Of a stretch of 64,000 nucleotides of DNA, positions 24,589 through 34,061 are shown in pieces. The notes beneath the pieces were generated by a model. That model made no database searches and was not told the origin of the DNA. It saw only the letters and a program-made list of their open reading frames with translations. The first letter of the stretch is position 1; every line of letters starts with the position of its first letter. Source of the stretch: an uncultured Psychroserpens sp. (GTDB lineage: Bacteria > Bacteroidota > Bacteroidia > Flavobacteriales > Flavobacteriaceae); assembly GCF_947492715.1 (NCBI RefSeq), contig NZ_CANLNS010000001.1, positions 248,001 to 312,000 of the forward strand, written 5' to 3'. A program made the translations under genes and the position numbers.

Positions 24589-27153
24589 ATGCAAACACTT
24601 TCTTTTTTGAAATTTCACTTTTCCAAGATACTAATCTGCGGTTTGATATGCACTACTTTATCGTGTAACGTGATGAAGCGCGTTAAAAAGAATGAGCATT
24701 TATTGACGAGTAATACGGTTTTAGTTAATGACAAAAAAAATACGACAGAAACCGTCAATAATCTTATCTATCAAAAACCAAACGGTACATTATTAGGAAT
24801 TCCTTTACGAGTTCACATATACAATTTGGCGCGTCCAAATATAGATTCGATACTCAATCAGAAATATAGGAATCCAGAAAACCCTAGAACTGGTCTTAAA
24901 AATTTACTCTCATTAAAACAGTATGAAGCCTTTGTAAAATCGAAAAAGAACTTTAACAATTGGTTAAAAAAAACAGGAGAAGCGCCAGCCATTTACAATG
25001 AGGCCAGAGCCGAAAAAACAGCGAACGCTCTAAAAAAATATTACTTCAGCAAAGGATGGTTTAACGTTGAAACTGCTTTTGAAACTGAAAAAGATAGCAA
25101 TCAAAGAGCTAGAGTCACTTACAAAGTCAATACAGGAGATCCCTATTATTTAGACTCTATAACACAAAACATAAAGACACCAATAATTGACTCCTTATAC
25201 ACGGCACACTTAAAGCAAGGTTCACTTATAAAAGAAGGGCAACAATACGATGAAGCCAGTTTTTCTGCTGAACGCGACCGATTAACCGAACAACTGAGAA
25301 ACTCTGGTTTTTATCATTTTGGACAAGATTATATTACGTTTGCTATTGACACTATTGGCACCAATAAAAAAATGCCAACCGATTTAATAATTGCCAACAG
25401 AGCTGTTAGAACAGAAGATTCGATTAGACGTGTTCCTTTTAAGGTATATAAAGTTAAAGAGGTTAATATTTTCACCGATTTTAAAAATGAAAATCGAAAT
25501 TCTACGATTAGTGATTCTGTGAAATTTAAAGGTTACAACTTATACAGTTTTGACGAAATGAAATACAGACCAAAGGCTATTACCGACGCCGTTTTTATAA
25601 ATAAAGGTGATGTTTTTAAAGACATAGACAGAACACGAACTTACCGCTATTTAAGTCAATTACAGGCCTTCAGATATCCAAGAATTGAATATATAGAAAA
25701 TGAAAACGATACCACTTTAACCGCAAATGTATATCTAGTCCCTAAGAAAAAATTTGAACTGACCACCAGTTTTGAAATCTCACAAAGTAATATTCAAACG
25801 GTGGGTTTTGCCTTTAATACTGGTTTACTTATACGAAACATCTTTAGAGGTGCAGAAACTTTAGAAATTTCGGCGTTAGGTGCCATCGGATCTTCAAGAG
25901 ATGCCTCTGACACCAAAGATCAGTTTTTTGACATTAATGAGTTAGGTGGAAATTTGAGACTTAACATTCCTCGTTTTTTTCTACCCTTTAATACCGAAAA
26001 GTTAATACCAAAATACATGTCTCCAAGCACAAGAATATCACTAAGTGCTACGAGTCAAACAAATATCGGATTAGACAAACAAGCGTTTACCGGAACGGTT
26101 AACTATAATTGGTACCCTACACGAAAAGTGACTAATAATCTTGATTTGTTTAATGTTCAGTTTGTAAAAAATCTTAATACAGGCAATTATTTTGGGGTTT
26201 ATACAACGTCGTTTGATAGGTTAAATTCTATTGCACGCGATATTGGTTACATTGGAAATGACGAAAGTTTAGAAAACCCGAACGTGCAAAACGATTTTTC
26301 TCCTGCAGATACCTTTATAAGTGATGTTTTAAACAACAACACTTCTCTTATGCCAGGTGATAATGATTACATAGATATTAATAACATTAACCAACGTAAA
26401 AATAGACTAACCGAAGACAACCTTATTTTCTCTTCTAGTTTTAATTACGTCAAAAATCGAAGAGAAAATTTGTTTGATAAAGATTTCTCTATTGTAAGGT
26501 TCCGTTTAGAATTAGCAGGAAATTTATTATCTAATCTATCAAAGACTTTCAATTTACCAAGAAATGCAGATGGTAGATATGAAGTTTTTGGGGTGCCTTT
26601 TTCTCAGTATGTAAAAACTGAAATCGATTATGTAAAGCACTGGAATTTGGGAAGGCAAAATGAATTGGCTATTCGTACCTATTTTGGAATTGCCATACCT
26701 TATGGAAACTCTAACAGTATCCCATTTGCAGAAAGTTTCTTTTCAGGAGGACCTAACGATGTTCGTGCTTGGACAGCATACAACCTTGGCCCAGGAAGCT
26801 CTCTGTCTACTAACGAATTCAACGAAGCCAACATGAAAATAACGTTGAGTGCTGAGCAACGTTTTAATCTTTTAGGGCGTTTTAATGGCGCTGTTTTTAT
26901 TGATGCTGGAAATATTTGGAATGTGTTTGACAACGTTGAAGACGACAAAGCCACATTTGATGGTTTTGGATCCTTAAAAGATATTGCTGTAGGTTCTGGA
27001 TTTGGTATTCGTTATGATTTTGGATTCTTCGTTTTAAGAGGTGATATAGGTTTTAAAACCTATGATCCATCTAGGGAATTAGGCAATAGGTGGTTTAAAG
27101 ATTACAACTTCAGTAATGCCGTTTATAATATAGGGGTTAACTATCCATTCTAA
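24589..27153 (+). CDS. BamA/TamA-family outer membrane lipoprotein (TamL-like)
   Basis: An 854-residue Omp85-superfamily protein. Unlike BamA, its N-terminus is a lipoprotein signal with Cys at about residue 26 (ICTTLSC). POTRA-like domains follow (about 35-390) and the C-terminal half is a 16-stranded barrel with the Omp85 features GGPNDVRAW (about 722-730) and GFGIRYDFGFFVLRGDIGFK, ending YNIGVNYPF. In Bacteroidota, lipidated Omp85 proteins are called TamL and are associated with an AsmA/TamB-type partner. A TAAATTTG element at 24569-24576 may be its promoter. Confidence 0.85.
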   Translation: MQTLSFLKFHFSKILICGLICTTLSCNVMKRVKKNEHLLTSNTVLVNDKKNTTETVNNLIYQKPNGTLLGIPLRVHIYNLARPNIDSILNQKYRNPENPRTGLKNLLSLKQYEAFVKSKKNFNNWLKKTGEAPAIYNEARAEKTANALKKYYFSKGWFNVETAFETEKDSNQRARVTYKVNTGDPYYLDSITQNIKTPIIDSLYTAHLKQGSLIKEGQQYDEASFSAERDRLTEQLRNSGFYHFGQDYITFAIDTIGTNKKMPTDLIIANRAVRTEDSIRRVPFKVYKVKEVNIFTDFKNENRNSTISDSVKFKGYNLYSFDEMKYRPKAITDAVFINKGDVFKDIDRTRTYRYLSQLQAFRYPRIEYIENENDTTLTANVYLVPKKKFELTTSFEISQSNIQTVGFAFNTGLLIRNIFRGAETLEISALGAIGSSRDASDTKDQFFDINELGGNLRLNIPRFFLPFNTEKLIPKYMSPSTRISLSATSQTNIGLDKQAFTGTVNYNWYPTRKVTNNLDLFNVQFVKNLNTGNYFGVYTTSFDRLNSIARDIGYIGNDESLENPNVQNDFSPADTFISDVLNNNTSLMPGDNDYIDINNINQRKNRLTEDNLIFSSSFNYVKNRRENLFDKDFSIVRFRLELAGNLLSNLSKTFNLPRNADGRYEVFGVPFSQYVKTEIDYVKHWNLGRQNELAIRTYFGIAIPYGNSNSIPFAESFFSGGPNDVRAWTAYNLGPGSSLSTNEFNEANMKITLSAEQRFNLLGRFNGAVFIDAGNIWNVFDNVEDDKATFDGFGSLKDIAVGSGFGIRYDFGFFVLRGDIGFKTYDPSRELGNRWFKDYNFSNAVYNIGVNYPF

Positions 27154-27242
27154 GCTCTTTTTTTGTTCAATAGCGATAACGTTTTCGTTAATTTTAGCTG
27201 TTTCAAAGTTTTAAAAACCCCAAATATTAGTCAAATTTTACG

Positions 27243-27250
27243 TATTTTTG
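27243..27250 (+). promoter_or_regulatory. -7 element before fbaA
   Basis: TATTTTTG matches TAnnTTTG, 28 nt upstream of the fbaA ATG. A -33 TTG at the right distance is not evident. Confidence 0.45.
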
Positions 27251-27278
27251 GCTTTTAATTTTCAACTAAAAAACAAAC

Positions 27279-28346
27279 ATGAGTCACAACATAAAAGCAG
27301 GAGTTGCTACAGGGCGAGAAGTACAAGATATTTTTAACCTCGCAAAAGAAAAAGGCTTTGCTCTGCCAGCTGTAAACGTTATTGGATCTAATTCTATAAA
27401 TGGTGTTTTAGAAACTGCAAAAACGTTAAATGCTCCAGTAATTATTCAATTTTCTAATGGAGGAGCACAATTTAATGCAGGAAAAGGCTTAAGCAACGAC
27501 GACCAAAAAGCTGCTATAGCAGGTTCTGTTGCAGGTGCAAAACACGTCCACTTAATGGCCGAAGCTTATGGTGTTCCAGTAATTTTACATACAGATCATT
27601 GTGCGAAGAAATTATTACCTTGGATAGACGGTTTATTAGACGCAAGTGAGCAGCACTTCAAAGACACAGGAAAGCCATTATATAGTTCTCATATGATTGA
27701 TCTTTCTGAAGAGCCAATTGAGGAAAATATTGAGATTTGCAAGTCTTACCTTGAACGCATGAGCAAAATGGGCATGACTCTAGAAATAGAATTAGGTATC
27801 ACTGGTGGAGAAGAAGATGGTGTAGATAACACAGATGTTGATGATTCAAAATTATACACACAACCAGAAGAGGTTGCTTATGCCTATGAAGAGTTGAGTA
27901 AAGTGAGTGATCAGTTTACCATTGCTGCAGCCTTCGGAAATGTTCATGGTGTATACAAACCTGGAAACGTAAAACTAACACCTAAAATTCTTAAAAACTC
28001 TCAAGAATTCTTATCTCAAAAGCATAATTTACCACATAATCATATTGATTTTGTATTTCATGGAGGATCTGGATCAACAGTTGAAGAAATTAGAGAAGCC
28101 ATAGGTTATGGTGTAATAAAAATGAATATTGACACAGATATGCAATATGCATTTATGAGCGGTGTTCGTGATTATATGGGAGAAAAATCTGAATATTTAA
28201 AAGCTCAGATTGGAAATCCTGATGGTGATGATGTTCCAAATAAAAAGTATTATGACCCAAGAGTTTGGCTAAGAAAAGGTGAAAATGCATTCGTTGAACG
28301 CTTAAAAAAGGCGTTCGAAGACCTTAATAATGTAAATACTTTATAA
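27279..28346 (+). CDS. fbaA: Class II fructose-bisphosphate aldolase
   Basis: Zinc-dependent aldolase that interconverts fructose 1,6-bisphosphate with glyceraldehyde 3-phosphate and dihydroxyacetone phosphate. The 355 residues include ILHTDHCAKK (zinc ligand His and catalytic Asp, about 105-114), ELGITGGEEDGVDN, FGNVHGVY (about 220-227), VFHGGSGS (about 265-272) and MNIDTDMQYAF. It is the long, E. coli FbaA-like class IIA form. The accD gene follows after 36 nt and appears to have its own promoter element at the fbaA stop codon. Confidence 0.96.
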   Translation: MSHNIKAGVATGREVQDIFNLAKEKGFALPAVNVIGSNSINGVLETAKTLNAPVIIQFSNGGAQFNAGKGLSNDDQKAAIAGSVAGAKHVHLMAEAYGVPVILHTDHCAKKLLPWIDGLLDASEQHFKDTGKPLYSSHMIDLSEEPIEENIEICKSYLERMSKMGMTLEIELGITGGEEDGVDNTDVDDSKLYTQPEEVAYAYEELSKVSDQFTIAAAFGNVHGVYKPGNVKLTPKILKNSQEFLSQKHNLPHNHIDFVFHGGSGSTVEEIREAIGYGVIKMNIDTDMQYAFMSGVRDYMGEKSEYLKAQIGNPDGDDVPNKKYYDPRVWLRKGENAFVERLKKAFEDLNNVNTL

Positions 28347-28351
28347 CTTTG
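28344..28351 (+). promoter_or_regulatory. -7 element for accD at the fbaA stop
   Basis: TAACTTTG starts at the TAA stop codon of fbaA and is an exact TAnnTTTG match, 31 nt before the accD ATG. This suggests separate transcription of accD. Confidence 0.5.
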
Positions 28352-28382
28352 CACTACTAACTACTAATTAAAACTATGTTTA

Positions 28383-29240
28383 ATGTCTTGGTTTAAAAGG
28401 AAAGATAAGGGAATACAAACCTCTACAGAAGAGAAGAAAGACACACCCAAAGGGTTGTGGTACAAATCTCCAACAGGTAAAATTGTTGATACGAAAGAAT
28501 TAGAGCAGAATTTTTATGTGAGTCCAGAAGATGGCTATCACGTTAGAATTGGAAGTAAGGAATACTTTGAGATTTTATTTGATGACAATACATTTGAAGA
28601 ATTAGACGCATCACTTCTATCTAAAGATCCATTAAAATTTGAGGATACAAAAAAGTATCCAGACCGATTAAAAGCCGCTCAAGAAAAAACCAAACTTAAA
28701 GATGCTGTAAGAACAGCTGTTGGAAAGTCTAAAGGTAAAGATCTTGTTATTGCTTGTATGGACTTTTCATTTATTGGAGGTTCTATGGGAAGCGTTGTAG
28801 GTGAAAAAATTGCGAGAGCTGCAGATTATGCCTTAAAAAATGAAAAACCTTTTATGATTATTTCTAAATCTGGAGGTGCACGTATGATGGAAGCCGCATT
28901 ATCGCTAATGCAATTGGCTAAAACCTCTGTAAAATTAGCACAATTGGCAGATGCTGGAATTCCATATATTTCATTATGTACAGATCCAACAACGGGTGGT
29001 ACAACAGCGTCGTTTGCTATGTTAGGAGATATTAATATTAGTGAGCCAGGAGCGCTTATAGGATTTGCTGGACCGCGTGTTGTGAAAGACACCACTGGTC
29101 AAGAACTGCCAGAAGGATTTCAGACTTCTGAGTTTTTATTAGAACATGGCTTCTTAGATTTTATTACACATCGTAAAGAATTAAAAAACAAAGTGAATTT
29201 GTATATCGATTTGATTACAAATCAACCTGTAAGAGCATAA
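28383..29240 (+). CDS. accD: Acetyl-CoA carboxylase carboxyltransferase subunit beta, zinc ribbon lost
   Basis: AccD and AccA together transfer carboxyl from biotin to acetyl-CoA, making malonyl-CoA for fatty acid synthesis. The carboxyltransferase core is intact: [18 protein letters not shown] (about 120-137), [32 protein letters not shown] and [11 protein letters not shown]. However, the N-terminal four-cysteine zinc ribbon (normally CPxC...CPxC) reads KSPTGKIV and VSPEDGYH, so the four ligand positions are Ser29, Gly32, Ser47 and Asp50. No compensating Cys is near. The motif has the right spacing, so it is replacement rather than deletion. I recall the same form in related genera. Confidence 0.93.
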   Translation: MSWFKRKDKGIQTSTEEKKDTPKGLWYKSPTGKIVDTKELEQNFYVSPEDGYHVRIGSKEYFEILFDDNTFEELDASLLSKDPLKFEDTKKYPDRLKAAQEKTKLKDAVRTAVGKSKGKDLVIACMDFSFIGGSMGSVVGEKIARAADYALKNEKPFMIISKSGGARMMEAALSLMQLAKTSVKLAQLADAGIPYISLCTDPTTGGTTASFAMLGDINISEPGALIGFAGPRVVKDTTGQELPEGFQTSEFLLEHGFLDFITHRKELKNKVNLYIDLITNQPVRA

Positions 29241-29267
29241 TACGCTTATCAGAGCTAAATAAAAAAA

Positions 29268-29290
29268 AGCGAGCCCAACGGCTCGCTTTT
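29268..29290 (+). terminator. Rho-independent terminator after accD
   Basis: AGCGAGCC (29268-29275) pairs with GGCTCGCT (29280-29287) around a 4-nt loop, followed by T residues. An A-run precedes it, giving a T-run on the other strand as well. Confidence 0.8.
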
Positions 29291-29346
29291 CTGCCTTAAA
29301 GTGTTACACTATTAACCTATACGTAACATAAGGCCAACCAACTATT

Positions 29347-29439
29347 TTAAATCAAGAACTGATACACACAAAACCCTAACAGCACATAGTATATCCAAAG
29401 AAATACTTCGAGTTTGTATTTTTTTAATAGGTTTTCCAT
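29347..29439 (-). CDS. Possible 30-residue membrane peptide
   Basis: A short minus-strand frame (MENLLKKYKLEVFLWIYYV, then LLGFCVYQFLI) with a basic N-terminus and one hydrophobic helix long enough to cross the membrane. It sits in the gap between accD and the first LRR gene and would start 14 nt after the LRR stop, so it could be the tail gene of that transcript. No Shine-Dalgarno site is expected here. Its codons are plausible but the frame may be chance. Confidence 0.35.
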   Translation of the reverse strand: MENLLKKYKLEVFLWIYYVLLGFCVYQFLI

Positions 29440-29452
29440 GATTATAAATGTG

Positions 29453-31879
29453 TTAATTAATTATAATTTTCTTTACAATACTTTGATTATAAGCTTGAAT
29501 CTTGAATAAGTAAAAACCAGTTGGTAGTTTCAATTTGAGCGTTTTCCTATGATTAAAATCTAATAAAGGAATACGTTGCAATTGTTTCCCTGTGATATCA
29601 TAAACTATCATTTGTTCTAACTGGATATCCCCAGAATACTCTAACACAAAAACACCATTGTTAGGATTAGGGTACACGCGTAAGTCATCTTTTAACAAAT
29701 TCACATCAACACTTAAAGCCTCTTGGCTTTGACCAATAATATCGAACGTATAAGTTGCATTATCACAATCATCGCTCATAAAAGAAACAGTTGCTGTATT
29801 TATGGTATTAACCATACTCGGTGTATAACGAATTGTAAATGATGCTGTACCTCCATTTGCCATAATGGTGGCTTCTGGAAGTTCTACCACTTCAAAATCT
29901 GAACTATTAGTAATGGTTATTAGAGGTGCTCCTGCCAATAACAAATCGGCTATACCTAAATTTTCAATAGTAAAGGTAAATTCTGCGAAACTTCCAAAAT
30001 CGACTAGTCCAAAATCGGTGTGATCATTTGTATCGGGAGTATCATCGCCATTAGCAATAGACATCCCATTTCCGAGTAAATTAATTTCAGGACAGCCACC
30101 ACAACGTTCTGAATACACCACACCATTATCTACTTGCCAACTGCTATAGGAACCTGAACCTGCATTTGCGGCAATTTCATCATCTACCTCAACACATAAG
30201 AGGTTATTGTCCTGGGCGCGCATTGTTGTTAAAATGGTATTATTGCCATTTTTAAGGTTTAAAGTCTCTAGTAAATTGTCTTCTAAACGTAAAAATGTCA
30301 GGTTGGTGTTATAAGATAGATCTAAATCTACAATTTGATTATTTCTACAACGGAGTTGTTCTAAATCTTTAAAATCTTCAATACCTGTTAAGTCTATAAT
30401 ACTTTCGTTTTCGATATTTAATGATAAGATAGGTTCTATATCTGAAGTTAGTACATAGTCATCCAAAGCTCCTGTATCGTAACCTAAATCTATCAGTGCT
30501 TGTTCAAAGTTATCATCAGGAACATATGTGTCTAGGCAGTGTTGCCCATAACTTACAGTACTATCTTTTAACCATGTTGCATAAATCCCATTACCAGCAT
30601 TAGCATCTACCTCATTATCGACTTGCAAACAATTTAGGTTTGGACTATTCGTTATATTAAAATTTGAAATTAAATCATTTGCACCATTTTTTAAATTGAC
30701 AAATTCTAAAACAGGTGTATTTTGAAGATATATATGAGTTAATAAATTATTAGTATGAAGATCAATATTTGTAAGAGGATTAGTTCCCAGAGCTAAAGAA
30801 TTCAAACTCAAATTATTAGTTAAATCAATTGAACTTATATAGCATAAAGTTGCTGAAAGAGTTTCTAATAAAGCATTGTTACTTACATCCAACATTGAGA
30901 GACCATAGTTCACAGAACAGTTAAGCGTTGTTAATAAAGGACAATTGCTTAAGTCAAGGTTCACTATATGATTTGAATAGCAATGGACTTCGATTAAAGC
31001 GGGATTATTTGATACGTCAAGTGTTGTTAATTGACTACGAAAAACTCTCAAAATCTCCAAGTTTATATTATTACTTAAATCTATTGTCCCTAATGGAGAA
31101 TCGGAACAATCCAATTGAGTTAAATTAATATTACTATTAAGATCAAGTGCGTTTAAATTAGGATTATCATTACAATAAAGAATATCTAAAAGCGTATTAG
31201 AACTTAAATCAATATTAGAGATTTCATTTTCACTAACATTTATTATTTCAAGCAAAGTATTACTAGACACATCTATTGTTGTAAGATCATTAAAGCTTAA
31301 ATTCAAGAATTCTAAAGCAATATTATCACTTAAATCAATACTCGATAACTTACTTGTAAAACAATTAAGCGATCTAAGTCCATTCAAGTTATCTACATTT
31401 ATATTCTCTAATTGATAGTTTTGCCCTAAATAAATTTCATTTAATGCTGAATTAGTAGAAAAATCAATATGTGTTAATTGACTCTTTCTACATGTAAACA
31501 TCTGTAAATCTGTCAATCCAGTTAAATTGATGGATGTTAAAGCATTATTTTGGTAAAACTCTGTCATTTCAACACTAATTAAATCAACATTATTACTTAG
31601 GTCTAAGGCCGTTGCTGCTACAGCGCCTAAATTTAGGTGTTGAAGTGAATTAAAACCTTCGATCCCAGTATAGTCTGTTATAAAACCAGCAATAGTAGTA
31701 GAAGCTAAGTTTAAGAAAGTTTCATTTTCAATGTTTGAGGTTAAAACTTGCCCATCAATAACATCATCAAACCCTAAGTCAATTAATGCTTGTTCAAAGT
31801 TAGCATCTGGAATTGCCGTTGTTTGTGCTTGTAATAATCCTGTAAAAATTAAGGATATAAAAAATAATTTTATGTTCAT
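29453..31879 (-). CDS. Secreted leucine-rich repeat protein with T9SS sorting domain
   Basis: An 808-residue protein: signal peptide (MNIKLFFISLIFTGLLQA, then QTTA), a capping motif PDANFEQALIDLGFDD, and about 15 leucine-rich repeats of the LxxLDLSxNxxL type (about 75-440). A second copy of the capping motif (VPDDNFEQALIDLGYD, about 447) starts another short LRR block. From about 590 an Ig-like domain (choice-of-anchor D type: INLLGNGMSIANGDDTP and FTFTIENLGIADL) follows, and the last 80 residues are a type A T9SS sorting domain (VYPNPNNGVF to FKIQAYNQSIVKKIIIN). It is expected at the cell surface or secreted, perhaps for adhesion. The gene upstream is a shorter relative. Confidence 0.88.
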   Translation of the reverse strand: MNIKLFFISLIFTGLLQAQTTAIPDANFEQALIDLGFDDVIDGQVLTSNIENETFLNLASTTIAGFITDYTGIEGFNSLQHLNLGAVAATALDLSNNVDLISVEMTEFYQNNALTSINLTGLTDLQMFTCRKSQLTHIDFSTNSALNEIYLGQNYQLENINVDNLNGLRSLNCFTSKLSSIDLSDNIALEFLNLSFNDLTTIDVSSNTLLEIINVSENEISNIDLSSNTLLDILYCNDNPNLNALDLNSNINLTQLDCSDSPLGTIDLSNNINLEILRVFRSQLTTLDVSNNPALIEVHCYSNHIVNLDLSNCPLLTTLNCSVNYGLSMLDVSNNALLETLSATLCYISSIDLTNNLSLNSLALGTNPLTNIDLHTNNLLTHIYLQNTPVLEFVNLKNGANDLISNFNITNSPNLNCLQVDNEVDANAGNGIYATWLKDSTVSYGQHCLDTYVPDDNFEQALIDLGYDTGALDDYVLTSDIEPILSLNIENESIIDLTGIEDFKDLEQLRCRNNQIVDLDLSYNTNLTFLRLEDNLLETLNLKNGNNTILTTMRAQDNNLLCVEVDDEIAANAGSGSYSSWQVDNGVVYSERCGGCPEINLLGNGMSIANGDDTPDTNDHTDFGLVDFGSFAEFTFTIENLGIADLLLAGAPLITITNSSDFEVVELPEATIMANGGTASFTIRYTPSMVNTINTATVSFMSDDCDNATYTFDIIGQSQEALSVDVNLLKDDLRVYPNPNNGVFVLEYSGDIQLEQMIVYDITGKQLQRIPLLDFNHRKTLKLKLPTGFYLFKIQAYNQSIVKKIIIN

Positions 31880-31894
31880 AACGTATGTTTTAGG

Positions 31895-32914
31895 TTAATA
31901 ATTAATGATTACTTTTTTGGTGGTTATAGTATTATTGGTTTTTACTTTTAAAAAATAAATACCCCTTTCAAGGTTGACTGATACAGGATAAAAATGTGTG
32001 TTATGGATATTTATCATTGAAATTTCTTTCCCATTTACATCTAATAGTTGTAGTGCCTTTAGCTTCAGATTGTCGTTACAGCGTACAATAAATTGGCCTT
32101 TACTCGGATTTGGATAGATGTTTATTTCCAAATCTTCAGGAAGCAAAGTATCTGTGCTTAAGGTAGCGGCACAATCTTGAGCATATGTAGCCATAGCATC
32201 TTTCATCCAATTGCCATAGACACCATTACTTGCATTGGCCTCATTTTCGTCATCCACTTCAATACAGGCAAGACTACTGTTAAACCTCACATCTACATTT
32301 TCTAGTGTGGTATTATTTCCACTACTCAAAATCAAACTTATCAAGCCAGTGTTTTGACACACCAATCCTTCTAAAGCAGTATTCTGACTTAAATCTAAAG
32401 ACGTAAATAGATTATCATTGGCGACCAAATTGGTTAACTGTGTATTATTGCTTAAATCTAAACTAGTAAGCTGGCTATTAACACAGTTGAGAAGTCTTAG
32501 GTTGGGATTATTACTTAAATCTAAACTACCAAGTAATGTGCCATGACAAACCAACACCTCCAATGCAGTACAATTTGAAACATTAAGACTTGTAAGCTCA
32601 TTTTGTCCCGTAAAAATGGTTCTCATTGCCGTATTACTGCCTAAGTCTAAAATTGAAATAGGATTACTAGAGGTATCCAAAGTTTCTAAAGCGGCAAAAT
32701 CTTCTATACCTGTTAAATCACTTATATTGCTTAGTGGAACAAACAATGATGTAATTGTATTGATATTTGCTGTTGGCACAACACCATCTATAGGTGCATT
32801 ATCATAACCCATATCAATAAGTCGTTGCTCAAAATTTGGGTCTGGTATTAAAGTCATCTGTGCTTGACCCAATGTTGATATCATTAAAATCAATGCCAAT
32901 ACTATCTTTACCAT
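31895..32914 (-). CDS. Secreted leucine-rich repeat protein with T9SS sorting domain, shorter relative
   Basis: A 339-residue protein with signal peptide (MVKIVLALILMISTLGQA, then QMTL), the capping motif PDPNFEQRLIDMGYD, about eight LRRs (SLDLSNNTQLTNL type, about 55-215) and a type A sorting domain (INIYPNPSKGQFIV to TTKKVIINY). I start at ATG 32914; the upstream TTG at 32938 would add eight residues ahead of the signal. It is 15 nt upstream of the 808-residue gene, so the two are likely an operon arising by duplication. Confidence 0.87.
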   Translation of the reverse strand: MVKIVLALILMISTLGQAQMTLIPDPNFEQRLIDMGYDNAPIDGVVPTANINTITSLFVPLSNISDLTGIEDFAALETLDTSSNPISILDLGSNTAMRTIFTGQNELTSLNVSNCTALEVLVCHGTLLGSLDLSNNPNLRLLNCVNSQLTSLDLSNNTQLTNLVANDNLFTSLDLSQNTALEGLVCQNTGLISLILSSGNNTTLENVDVRFNSSLACIEVDDENEANASNGVYGNWMKDAMATYAQDCAATLSTDTLLPEDLEINIYPNPSKGQFIVRCNDNLKLKALQLLDVNGKEISMINIHNTHFYPVSVNLERGIYFLKVKTNNTITTKKVIINY

Positions 32915-32938
32915 AAGTAGCTGTTTTTGGTTTATCAA

Positions 32939-33188
32939 ATCTACTTTACGGGATGTATGTTATCTTTCCTATATTTAAAATTGGTACAAAAAGATTGCTG
33001 TTTGTGATGAATACCATAAACTAAAAACTGTGGTTTAAAGACTGTAGGTACTAACAGCATATGATTTGGTACGAAATGCATTGATTTGAGTCTAAAACAT
33101 CATGAAAATTTCAATTATCTTGTCAGGAAATTGAACACCTTAGTTGTTTTATTAATAGAAAAGTTTACCACCAATCAACCAAAAGATA
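32939..33188. other. Divergent intergenic region, no gene seen
   Basis: About 250 nt separate the divergent LRR operon and the LytTR regulator. No ORF worth naming is present. It should hold both promoters, but I see no clear TAnnTTTG at a convincing distance from either start. Confidence 0.4.
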
Positions 33189-34061
33189 ATGCGTCTATTA
33201 AGATTTTTAAACTACCCTTACCCGTTCTATGAAAACACAAAACAAGGCTTTAAAATTTCATTCTCCATAGGTCTATTCATAGCTGTTTTTTGTTACTTAT
33301 TTATGCCTTTTGGTTTAGACAAACTTAACTCCTCTGGCAGATTAGGATATGGATTAGTTTCTTTCTTGGTTTGCGGGTTATACATCGTTATTCTTCCCTT
33401 AATCTTTAAAGACAGTTTACAAAATAAAGGCTGGAAAATTTATAAAGAAATACTATGGATTTTACTAATTAATCTCTCCCTTGCCATTGCAAACTACTTC
33501 TATTCTGGCTATATTTTTAATGCTGGATATGCATTTAATTTTAAGATTTTTCTTTTCGTATTTACCTGTACTGTTGTTATTGCGGTTATTCCGGCGATAA
33601 CTATTATTCTATATAAACAGCTTTTTGTGTATAAGAAAATTGTGAAAGAAGTAGCTCAATTAGACTCACAGATTATAGCCAAAAATGAATCGTATAATTA
33701 CGTCGTGCCTCAAAAAAAACTAATTATCACTTCAGAAAACAACAAAGAGGTTATAGAAATTAAGAATAATGATTTCATCTTTATTGCTTCAGCTGGAAAC
33801 TATATAGAGCTCTATTTTTTAAATGATGACACCATTGAAAAAAAGCTACTACGTAATAACATATCAAAAGTTGAACAGCAACTTAAAAAATTCAAAAACA
33901 TAATAAGATGCCATCGCTCTTACATTATTAATCTGGATAAAATTGATAAGGTATCAGGGAACTTGCAAGGTTACCAGTTAAGGTTTAAAAATGTAACTGA
34001 ATGCATACCAGTATCTCGTAGTTATACAAAAACGATTAAAACGGCTATTCTAAGTACTTAA
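33189..34061 (+). CDS. Membrane-anchored LytTR-type transcriptional regulator
   Basis: A 290-residue protein with four membrane helices in the first 150 residues (for example FKISFSIGLFIAVFCYLFM and LVSFLVCGLYIVILPLIF), a short linker, and a C-terminal LytTR DNA-binding domain (about 185-290) with FIFIASAGNYIELYF, FKNIIRCHRSYIINL and CIPVSRSYTK. The domain is normally found on response regulators; here it is joined to membrane segments and lacks a receiver domain. It may sense a membrane or external signal directly. It lies divergent from the LRR operon and converges with the SRPBCC gene, overlapping it by 12 nt. Confidence 0.85.
   Translation: MRLLRFLNYPYPFYENTKQGFKISFSIGLFIAVFCYLFMPFGLDKLNSSGRLGYGLVSFLVCGLYIVILPLIFKDSLQNKGWKIYKEILWILLINLSLAIANYFYSGYIFNAGYAFNFKIFLFVFTCTVVIAVIPAITIILYKQLFVYKKIVKEVAQLDSQIIAKNESYNYVVPQKKLIITSENNKEVIEIKNNDFIFIASAGNYIELYFLNDDTIEKKLLRNNISKVEQQLKKFKNIIRCHRSYIINLDKIDKVSGNLQGYQLRFKNVTECIPVSRSYTKTIKTAILST

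Noticed and set aside
30400-32700. Regular repeats resembling a CRISPR array
   Set aside because: The periodic sequence encodes leucine-rich repeats (LDLSNN units) of two surface proteins in frame; spacing and divergence fit coding repeats.
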